Notes under the pieces: generated by a model
Database searches by the model: none
What the model was told of the DNA's origin: nothing
What the model saw: only the letters and a program-made list of their open reading frames with translations
Shown: in pieces, positions 33,401 through 45,400 of the stretch
Layout: every line of letters begins with the position of its first letter
How positions within the stretch are numbered: position 1 is the stretch's first letter
Assembly: GCA_026936325.1 (NCBI GenBank)
Contig: JAPTHN010000101.1
Span: forward strand, 920,001-984,000
Source: Platynereis dumerilii
Taxonomy: Eukaryota; Annelida; Polychaeta; Phyllodocida; Nereididae
DNA: 64,000 nucleotides
Reading direction: 5' to 3'
Program-made: the position numbers and the translations under genes

Positions 33401-36400
33401 ATAATATTGGGGTACGGGTAGTGGACAAGGGTATTCGGCACCCCAAAGAGCAAATCTATTGATTCCATGTGAAAGCTTGAAGAAAATGATGCAAAAGGCC
33501 ACACAATTCACTTCTGTTGGTGCTACTTAACTTGTTAAAATTAAGTTTTTTTAGAAGTCAGGTCAGAGTTTATCACACACAATGATATTCCAGTGAAGCA
33601 ATGCAGCTACGGAAACAGGTCCCAAAGCCGCCTGTACAAATGCAATAAAGTGAAAAAGGTTCAGGATCTTTAAAAGACCTCACACAGCCTGTATAACAGT
33701 CATGGGACAAACATCAGTACACTATGTGCAATCCTCATGCTTTTCGTATGGGGGCAGATGTGTGGTTGAAAGAATAGCACAAAGAAGGCACAAAAAATAC
33801 TGATGTTAACCTCTGTAGCTGTTACACATGTTATTTGAGGTCTTTTTGACAGAACCTAAGCCTTTTTCATTCCCCAGCTATTGCATAGTCTGTTTGATGA
33901 CTTGTTTTCATAGTCTCATTGTTGCATTGGAATAGCACTGTGTGTAGCAAACTCTGACCTCACTTCTCAAAAAACCGAATTTTTAAAAAGTTAGGTGGCA
34001 CCAACGAAATGAAATGTGTGGCCTTTTGCATCATTTTCTTGATGCTTTAACATGAAATCTTAAGTTTTGCCCTATAGGGTATCCAATGTCCCAGTTCACT
34101 GGCCATACCCCAATGTGATAAACTCAGCCACAGACTTGCAAAAAATTGTCACACTTCATTATTCCATCATAATTCTGCCATAAAATATCAACAAATTGTT
34201 ATATTTTCAACAATATACCTTTTTACCTATATTAACCTAATTATTACTCACTATTCTATTCTAAAAATTTGTTCACCCTCTCTTCAGCCGTTGTTGATGA
34301 GCTGGGTTCATTAAATAATTTTTCTCTAATAAAGCACAGTACTGTGAGTTACACCAAAACTTTACTCGTTTGTTATTTAAGTGATTCTATGCACCTGAGT
34401 CCTTTGACACCTGATCACACAAATGCATACACTCAACATCCCATCTAAAGTATATGCTGAAAAATACAACCCTGGAAATAGTTTTGCGTTTTTTATTTGG
34501 TTCAGTTTACCAACTTCCATCAAAGTATAAAGTTGTAAGTTAGCAAGTTTGTAGATTAATCAAACAACTCTGTGGGTATTATAACAGTTGTCTACTGTGA
34601 ATGCTCACAAAGCTGCCATTTGATAGGATTAGACTGGTGATTGCTGTGATAAATCATTGGGATCACAAATGTAATGCTTCCTTCAATATATCAGTGTTTG
34701 AACTGTGATGCGTAGTTTACTGTCTGCCCATTGGCTATCAAGCTGTGATGACGTAGTTGTAGGGGCTATCCCTGATAAAACTCTTACTCTGACACTGTGT
34801 TGAAACTGTGACGCTTAGTTCAAGAGGATCAGCATTGGTTAGAAGCTGGGGAATCTGACCCAGTTTGAAATGACATCACAGCTTGTAGTTAATTTACATA
34901 TATTGCAATGCTAGAATAGAGTCATCTCTGACATCAGAGTTCAACAGCAAAGAAAAAAAACTTGAGATTCCACGTAAGTATGACAAGGACTATAAACTTC
35001 AATGGCTTTGTGCAACCTCAAAATATTAACCGATTTTGCTGAAATTTTACACAATAGGCTACCTTCTATTTATATAGAATCAGAATTCCAGATTCAAATG
35101 AGAGAAATTTAGAAGAAAGTGTTTTTGGACCACCCTACTGCAGACCTCTTGAAAAACGGACATTTAGACCATTTTCTCTGTCTCTTACATAATCCTGATT
35201 GAAGCCATGTGGTAAAAATTGATACATAATTTTTGTTTTAATGTTTTGTCTAGTTTCAGGGCTGACCTGTCCTTCCACCTTCCAAAAGTACCTGGAATTA
35301 TTTTGCGTCGCTCACGACGGTTCTCAAGATCGGACAAAGTCGAATGCCTTACAGTACTGCCAAAACTTGGTGCCAGGATCAGGCGGAAAAGTGACTTTGA
35401 TAAATGCTCATGATCCCGCATTCCATACTTGGTTGGAATCAAGGTTCTCCGGAGAAAAGTAAGACAATTTGATTTGCAAAAAAAGTAAGAAAATTTGATT
35501 TGCAAAAAGTGAGGCAATTTGAAAAAAAAGTGAGATGCAAAAAATGCCCGACCTCCTCATGAGGAAAGCAGGGCCTAAAAATATTGTAATTTATTTATTT
35601 TTTGTCATTTGCAATTTTTTTTGGACAATTTTCTGCTTTTAAAGTCACACTTGTACCTGGTTTTTGCATTTCCCATTAGGCCTACTGATTTATATGAATT
35701 AAAACCTCCATGTACCTGTACAATTATCTGAATACTATATTCATGGACTTGGTTTAATTTCATACTCCCAATTGAATTTGGACTGATCACAATCACTTGA
35801 GCAGCTTGAAAGCAAGGCTGTTCACATTCCTTAACTTCCCACACTTTCTATGATTCTGGGACCATTAAAACAAATACCAAACCTTAAATTATGAGTCACA
35901 AAGTGCATTTTTCACAGTGAGATTGTCATCTCTTTTTTCATAACTAATGGACTAGCTGTAAAATAAGACCTTTTTTTCTTCTCCCAGATTCTGGCTGACG
36001 GTCAATGATGAAGCCAACGAAGGAAAATACTACTGGGCCGATGGAGAATCGTACACCAGTTGGGCAGCGTGGAAATCGGACGAACCTAAAGACGATACAT
36101 CGAAAAGATGTGTCACGTTCAAAGACGGAGAATGGTTAACCGAAGATTGCGGCAAGGACCTGAGTTATTTCTGCCAGTACACTATGCAACCATCAGGTAA
36201 GGGGGCACTACACATAGAAAGATGAGGTAGGAGTTTCAAGCTTAACTGAGTTCCATTTGCTTGGCCACTTTGCAGCATGTCTATCACCAGATGGCTCCCT
36301 GTCAGTATCTAAATTTAGCAGTCAAGTATTGCCATGCAGTGGAATAGAACCCTGGACCTCAAAATTACAAGGATAGTGTTGAACTACTCAGCAACCAAGA

Positions 36401-39400
36401 CATAAGGCTTTGCATTGGGAAAAAATCTTCACACCATCATTATGTAATCTTTAATTGCGATTTAAGAGCAGAGCATGAATTGAAGGCATATGATGTAACT
36501 TGCTTAAGTGCACATTTAAGAACAGCAGAAGAAGGTGAAATGTTCTCTTGAAGCCTCCATTTCCTGCCTTGCCTGATACCAGTCTTTTAACAAAGTGGCC
36601 AATCAGAAACTTTCATCATGACAATTAAAATATTGATATCAGTTGCAGGCCAGCATAGAAGTCCCGCAGAACGCTGTCCTGCTTCTCAAAGTCGTATTTT
36701 GTTTGCTCGAGTTAATCGTTTTTTTGCTACAGACATTTATGTAAGTGCACAAGTTAATCTCAAAGGTGGGGAAGGAGAGGAGGCTTGGAGTTTCTTTTAA
36801 AATAAACAATTTTTTTCTCAGTTTTGAGTTTTGATGAAATTGTAACACTGATTTTAAACCTAGCCTTTCTTGACATCTAACATGTTGACCACATGTGTTT
36901 TTACATTTTTGTCACAGTTACTCTTACATGTTCATTATTTTTAATAGTTTATTCAAATTAGTTGAAACAGCCATAACGTGAATAGACTATATAATAAATA
37001 ATAACGTATATGATTGCTGCCTTGCTCCCTCACAGCCTGTAAACTTGCCATGCCAACAGAGAGGACTGTTGCACTGTGAAAATAGCACTTCTTGAATCAT
37101 CAATTCATCATACTGATGATTTGTCACGATCATACCAGTACTTTCAATGTTAATTTTACTTGTTAATTTTATTTGGTGACAGGCAAGTGAAAGGGTCATG
37201 CATCTGATTTTCACTCTGACATCAGTTATGACAAATCAAATGGCCTGCTCTTGATCATGACTAATCAAACAGCCTCTGTGTTTCCCAATTCCCATGTTGA
37301 ATGTAGAGAATATGACACTTCATCAGCTATTATGACTGACAGAGTGCCAAAATCTGTGTGAATCAATACTCATTTTTGTATATTTATCAAGTTTACAGGC
37401 TGTAAATAGTGTGAGCTGTGCGATATATTTACATGATACGAATGTTTAAATTATCATTTTTCAGATGCAGCATGCATAACAGGCTATCAGCACATGCCGG
37501 GCACTCAATTATGTTTCTCATCAAAATCGGGCAAAAAGACTTTCCAGAATGCTGACAATGATTGCGATACATTGCCAAGTCCCCATGATGGCTATTTGGC
37601 GAAAGTCGAAAATAAAGCGATCTTTGATTTCATTAGACAAAAGTGGAGCAGCCAAGAGTGAGTTTTTGTTTGTTGTTGTTCTCAGATAACTTATAAGCTG
37701 GTATAGATAAAAGTCTAAAAGGTTCAATATTCAACTTTAAAAAAGTTTCAGACAGCTAACAACACTTCCAAAGATGATCCAGCTGCACTGAACTCCCACA
37801 ATGGAAGTTTATGGAACCCCTTTCTCTCAAGTTGGGAGCATAAGGGTTCCATCATAGGGCCTTCCCATAAATATTGGACCTTTTCAATTCAGTTGATCCC
37901 TTAACAATTTTTAGAACCTTTTTTCGGCTGTGGGTTCTTTATACATACCATCAAGAACCTTTTGCGTTAAGAGTGCAGAAACCTTTTCAAACAGCCATAA
38001 GGAAGTACTCATAATTATACTCAGCCGTAATGGCAGTTGTAAAAAAAAATAATTCTGCAACAGTAAAATCTGTCAATTCATATCAATATTGTATTAACTA
38101 GCATAGTACCCGTGACATTGGAGTCCAGGGAAAACAGAACAACAATCAGTACTACATGAGAGAGATAGTCGTGCATAAATGACGAATAAGTTGACTGGTA
38201 ATACCTATAATATGAAGAAATATGAACAGTTTGAGAAACCACACCCACTTATGGTTGTTGTAAGGTGTGAAATAAAGTTGCTTGCAAATTTGTAGTTGTG
38301 GGCATTGAGTAGTTTGGGAGGAGTAGCATAAAGCATCCATGAATTAAGGGTATGATTTCCTGCCAGTAATGGAAAATATCAATATGGAATTTTCAGAACT
38401 GATTTGCGTGCATGCACTGAAATAATTGCATAATATCAATGCAAGTACAGATTATATCTTTAATAGAAAAGCTTTTGAAAGGTCATTATGTTTCAGTCAT
38501 TTGTATTTCCTTTCCTATAATTATCTTCTATGTACATCTGGTGTGTTGCATAATGAGCATTGGACCTCGTGAAGCATAATAAAAATGCTCTCTCATGCCG
38601 TGTCCTTCTCCTATCATAATTAGCCTACCCAGTGCACAAATACAGGACGTAAAGCCCCATTAAACCATTTATCTTTTATGACCAGTGAGCAGTGATGGAA
38701 ATGGGGGGGGGGGGGCTCGGGGGAGCTGAGCTCTCTTGACCAAAAAACAGACGGAGCTGTACCCTGCTACAGCTCCCCCAATGATCAGTGTTGTTCCTCC
38801 ATGGCCTAATGGTCTGACGTGCTTGTTTGTGCTACCACTGGCTCTGAGGGCGTGGGTTCGAATCCCACCCCGGAACATAATTTAGTCCGAGCCCATGGGA
38901 CATTAAATGGAGGCGGGTTGTATCCAGTGCAGGGGCAACTGAAAGACCCTGGGCATCCCTGAATTAATAGGGCATGTGCCAGACTCCCAGTCTTCTCATC
39001 TCATCACCATACGGCGGTCACCAAAAATGAAAGTGCAGCTCCCTCCACAATAAGTTGGAGGTTGAGCTGCCCCAGCTGATCCCGGGTAGACCAGCACAAC
39101 AGAAGGAAGCAAGCAAGTGGTGAAATTACAATTATCATGTTACTTTTTCAGTCCTCATGGTATTTTAGCCAAAATTATGCGGTGGAGGAAGAAGTCTTTC
39201 CATTTTAAAAATGTGGAATGGTGAGCCGCTGCCGCATAAGCCGAGAGCTTCCCCGTCGAAAAAATTTCCAGTTCCATCACTGGCAGTGAGCATGACATAT
39301 AGTACCAAAAATAATTCTTGACAACTGTGACCATTTCCTTCTTTCTTTGGTACATTTTATCAAATCTGACATTTTGCGAAAAAAATACCTAGCCAGAATC

Positions 39401-42400
39401 ATAATCATACAACATCATATAAGATTTCCAGCACTAATATCATCCCGATAGTGCAGATTTATACTTAGAGCGTACGATCATTTTAACAGGCAACTATATC
39501 TGAAATCTAACAGTTGAAAGGTGATGCTGTTTCTCGGTGTAAAATCAATAATTAGAATCATTTAAATTATCTATTGTGACTCAACAACCATCATTTTGAT
39601 CGAATCTCTGTGAATCAGTGTTTTGTTCTTTGGTGATAATAGGGGTTTCCGTTAATTTGAAGGGTTCCTTATTTGTCTGTACCCAAACTTCAATTGTATT
39701 GATGGGATTCTAAATTCTAAAGACCCAAATTTACTCCTCCTTTGTTACGTAGGCAGTTGGATTTGTTGTTCGTACAATTCTCAATGATGTTTCGCTCTGC
39801 CAATTCTATATACTTCTATATTTTAAATTAAACTCAAAAGAGAGCATTCAGAGAAATGCAGATGCACTAACCATGATCCGTAAATAAATAGCCCTTGTGT
39901 GGCCTGTTTTTGCTGCCCCTGAGTTTACTTCATTTGGAAGCTCTTGCCCAAGGGACGTGCAACGTAAACGCAACGTAAACACAACGTAAACACAATGTTG
40001 CTAATTGGTGGAGGGTTCGTCTCTTGTCACGTAGAAGTGTATGGTAGAAATATGTTGGCGAAACGCAAACAGAACATATCTTTTTACACATTGTTTACAA
40101 TATTCTGACAATGTTGCCTCAGCGCTGCATGCTACTGTCACATCCTGACATTGCCTCACAACATTGTAAGTTGTAACAACGTCATTTCCACCGTACTGTT
40201 CTACGTAATTTACACCAACAGTGTCACAATGGTGTCCCAACATTGTTGCAATGAGGATGTATGTTGTTGTTGAAACTAATATGAATATTTTTTCTGGGAC
40301 ATGTATTCTATAGGGAAAAGTGACGTCAAAAAACGTATAACATATAATATTTCCCTATAGAAGACTTGTCCTAGAAAGAAATTTACATTCAGTCTCTGTA
40401 TCTGCAATTATGAAATCATCTGTAAACATTATGGAATTCTTGTTTTTCAGCCATTGGATTGGACTCTCTGATGCCGCCAGCATGTTCACTTTCCTGTGGA
40501 CCGACGACACCGTCTTTGATTTTCCGGCATGGATGGGAAAAATCACGGAAAAAAGTTCATCTGACAACTGCTACGTGTGGGAAAATGGAGACTGGAAGAA
40601 GAAGAAATGCAGTTCAGATTCAAGTCCTGCTGCTTGCCAGATTTCCTTCCCACGTAAGTCGAAGTTACATTGTCCATAGATGTCAGCCGATACCTTAATT
40701 TGTTAAATCAATTTTTCAAGAAGAAAAGATTTGTAAACCCCAATATTAAAATCCTGATGACTCACAACTCGGGTAACTCCCGCCAACTCCCTCAAATTCT
40801 GAAGTTCGATATTGAAGCTGCTCCGGTTGGGAATAACATGCTTTAAGGAGGGCATTGAGGGGTACCAATATACCCACCAATATACCCAGGTACAGCAATT
40901 ACATGAGATTCTTAATTACCGTTTCTCTGATTTGATAGCCGGAATTGGGTATTAACCAATCATCTTTGATTGCTGCTATGTTTCTAGCGCAGTCATCCTC
41001 CAATGCAGGACTCGTTTACACTCGCCCTGCCAACAGGCTCAACAAAATACTGAAGATTTCTAAAGCATTGTTAGCTTTTTTCCGGCGTGATTTAATTAAT
41101 TGCTTATGGTTTTTTTACAAAGAAACTCATTGAAACAACATACAGGCAACTATGAAACACTCAAGCATTCATTCAATTGCTTTGAAAAATCTCAAACTGT
41201 TAATTATGTCTGTCACACCGGAGGAAAGTTAATCTTTTTGTTGCAACCTCACAAAACAGTGTATGATATGATCAGGGCAGCTTTCAAAGCTTACAGTCCT
41301 AATCACACTCCAGCTGGTCTTAAAATGCCCTGATCTGCTTAAAACTGCAGATATTCCTTCACTACGAAATATTATAGCTTTAGCTTTAGCTTTAGCGTTT
41401 CTGGAAGCAGGCTCTTCTGCCTCTATTTCCAGATCTTGCAGTGTTTGTATCCACATATAAAATCCAAGAACGCATATTTTTCTTTTTCCATTGATTTTTA
41501 AAATAATTTTTTGGGTTTTATAACGCATTAAAATCCGTTTGAGTAAGTGTTTAAAAACGTGTCATAACTCCAAAGATAAAATCCAGAGTGCGCATGAATT
41601 GGAGTTTGTTTGTCAGTATACATATAAAAATCCTCCACTGTGATAAATATTTTTATAATCCAAATTTTTTAAAAATATATTTTGTAAATTTTTTTGGACC
41701 ATCTCCCAATATGTTATAAAATCCATCTGATAAAATCAAGGATGGGCTATTAAGCTTCAAAATCTAGGCCCATTAAAAACGGTAGACAGAGTTTTTTGGT
41801 ATTTTTCTTGATATCTACCCAATCTCCAAAACTAGTGCCCAGGCCGCTAATGCTGCCTCACACTTTCTTTGATACCTAATGAAAAAATTTGGCCGCTGCA
41901 TCTTCTTTATGCCGAAAGTGTATTTGAGTACCCGTGCCCAGGCCGCTAATGCTGCCTCACACTAGTCATTCCAAATACCCTCAGTATTAAATTTGGCGTT
42001 TCCCCAGTATCTATCCAGCTTGTTTTTAAATGCATTTAAGGTTTCTGCAGTGACTACTTCCTCAGGCAGTCCATTCCATATGTCAACCACTCGATTTCCG
42101 AAGAAGTTTTTCCTAATATCTAGGTTGTTTGTTCTTCTTTTGTATAACTTCAACTGGTGTCCTCTAGTCCTTGTGGTGGATTTCTTGAGCGATGGTGTGC
42201 AGTTTCTATCGTAGATTTCGGTCATTATTTTATAGGTTTCAATCATATCACCTCTCATCCTTCGGTGCATTAGCGTTGGTAGGTTAAGGAAACGTAGTCT
42301 TTCTTCATAGGTGAGATTTTGTAGTCCGTTAACCAATTTCGTTGCCCTCCGTTGGACCTGTTCCAGTCTTCTTATATCTCCTTTCGCTGATGGACTCCAC

Positions 42401-45400
42401 ACCGTCTGAGCGTATTCTAGATGACTACGTACCATGCAAGTGTACAATGGCACAAAGATATCTTTCTTCAAATTCACGAAACAACGTCTTATTAGTCCAA
42501 GTATCCTATTTGCTTTCTTGATTATGATGCCGATGTGCTCCTTGAATTTCAACTGGTTATCTATATTCACTCCTAGGTCCTTTTCCATTGATGTAATAGG
42601 TAGCTGCACTCTCATTCCTTGGCTGTTGTCCGTCATACTTCTACGTTCAAAGATATCCTCCTGTTGTCTAGTAATGCACATCTGAGCACACTTTTGTGAA
42701 TTGAATTTTAAGAGCCACTTATCTGACCATGTTTCTAATTTCTGCAGGTCTGATTGAATTTTATTCGAGGTTTCGCCCCTCTTGCTGGTGTGGAACATCT
42801 TTGTATCATCTGCAAAGATGTATGCTTCAGTATCTAGAGAATCCGGCAGGTCATTTATGAAAATGACAAACAATAATGGTCCCAGCACGGACCCCTGTGG
42901 TATACCACTCGTAACCTTCATTTTCATTGAATTCTGTTCTCCAACGCCAACATATTGTGTCCTATCTTGGAGGAAGTCTCTGATCCATCCATATATCGGG
43001 TCGGTAATACCATAAAATCTCAACTTTTCCAGCAGTCTTTTGTGTGGCACCTGGTCGAAAGCTTTCTGGAAGTCTAAGTAGATCACCTCCACATTCTCAC
43101 CCTTGTCTAAAGCCTCGGTCCAGATATCCAATACCCTCATATGCTTGAAAAATAGAGATGTTTCATGCAGTATACTTGGTATTGATAATTTTCATTCAGG
43201 AAAGTGGGAGATGTTGACTGTTTGAGTGCCAGAATCAGAATGAAGGGATTTTTGACACGCCTGTACACCACACAAACTCAGTCTGGAAAAAGCACATCAG
43301 AGAACACACAAATCTACTAGAGTGAAAGTGAGATTCCTGGGGCATCAAAACGAGGATCAATGATGAATTTCTGAAAGAACGCTGATTGAACAAGTGAAAC
43401 CATGGAAACAGCCTCAATTTCAGAACTGAATTCTCTTGTAACTCTTCTAATCACTGAAATTCGATCTACACTTACTGCAAAAATAGATCTATTGAATGAG
43501 AAAATCGAAATTCAAAGAAAAGAAAACAAGAAACTAATACAAGAAAATATCAGACTTCAAAATAAAATAGATGAACAGGGCAAACAGAATGCAGAAGCCG
43601 GGCAGCACCAACAAACATGCACATGCGGAAGAACTCAAATCCAACAAGATCATGTAACGCCACATAAAACGAGAGGCATCAAGTCCCACAACCTTATAAT
43701 CCATTGCAAAAGAACAGGTAATGATCCTAAAGCCATTGTAAATGAAATTTTGATGAGCCATTATCATAAAAAGCCTGCTATCAACTCAGCGCAGTTTTTG
43801 AAGTTGAACCATGAAGTCAAGGATGCAGGAAATGCTGACACGAAAATACTCGTAACACTCAACTCAATATGGGAGGCCAGAGCAATATATAGGGAAAGAA
43901 TAAAAGTACTAAAAAATACAGGCATCTTCATAAGTGAAGACCTTGACAGAGAAAATTCGTACATATTCTACCAAGCTCGAAAATTAAAGAAGCAACTGAT
44001 GATAAACAGCACATGGACAGAAAATGGTGCAGTATTCATCAAAGAACAAGAAGAGCTAGCCGGAAGAATAGTAAGCATTCATGATGAAATTCTTAAAAAA
44101 GTAAAGTCAGAATTACCGAAGGTAAGAAAAGCCCAAACAAGCAATACTCAAGTGCCAGTCCAAAACGCATCAGTACAAACTCCCCTATCCCACGTACCAG
44201 CAACTACACCAATGATGCCACTTTTGACCACCACTTCATCTGCGAACACAATTAGAACACCTGAAAGTGCATCTCAACTATTTTTAGCCGCACCATCTGA
44301 ATCGACATCACCATCTTTAACTGCATCACCAGAAACACCTACTTCATTACAAACTATAAGCAGTAGTATCTCTGATGAACAGCTGAAGGATCTAATCGCA
44401 AATGCTGTATCTGGTGTCATCACACGATCAAAAAAAGAGAGAAAAAAGAACGATTCTTCTCCTCAAGGAATATGATCAATAAAAATAAAAAAACAGAACT
44501 ACAAAACATTGCAGAAACAATATCATCTTTATAAATAATTGTTAATTGATATATATTTAAGATTGCATATATCATAAATACACAAAAAAAAATATATATA
44601 TATATATTACTAGCAGTGTACCCGTCTTACGACGGGTAGAGTTTTAATACAATGAAACTTGAACTTTCATTATTGTTTCTTACCTCGGTCTTTGAGTCTT
44701 TGGTTATTGTAATGTATTTTTAAATGTCAGGATAAGTATGGCCCTTTATTGCCACATTATTGCCTCATTAATTTCGCCCCTCAAATCTTGCGCCCCTCAT
44801 AGCTCCTCATCTAGCCTCCCTATTCTTACACCTCCTCAATCATGGACCCTATCTTGTCCCTCTGATTTACTCCTCATTTTGGTCCCCTGATCATTTGAAA
44901 ATCATAATCTGCCTCCTTTTATATCCTTTCTAACTGTGTCCACAGCCTATGTTTCTTTTAATGTCACTCTGCCACTGAGCAGTGGTCAACAAAATTTAGA
45001 TGCACAGGAGGTCAAGACACATTTAAAAAAAATACAATGTTGGGAGAATTTAATTGATATGAGCGTTTCTAGTTTGACTGTCATAGTGCTGTGGACATAG
45101 GGTCCTACATACATTGTACATGTGCAAAGCCAGCATACAAAAATAGAGCAGCCAGGCAGCATCAGTTGGGTGCATGGCACCATTGAGTGAAGACCTGAGG
45201 TTGGACCTTGAACCACTTTCATAAGAGGCTCAGTGTATTACGCAATGTCACTTGCTTACCATATTTGCTTGATAAATATAGGGCTACTCTATATCTCGGC
45301 ATATTGATGTGTTGCTTGCTTGTGTTTTCTATTGGTGTTGCTTTCACTATTGCAGTGACATAAGTTGAGGGGGGGGGGTAGTAAGTTGCCCCCCCCAAAT

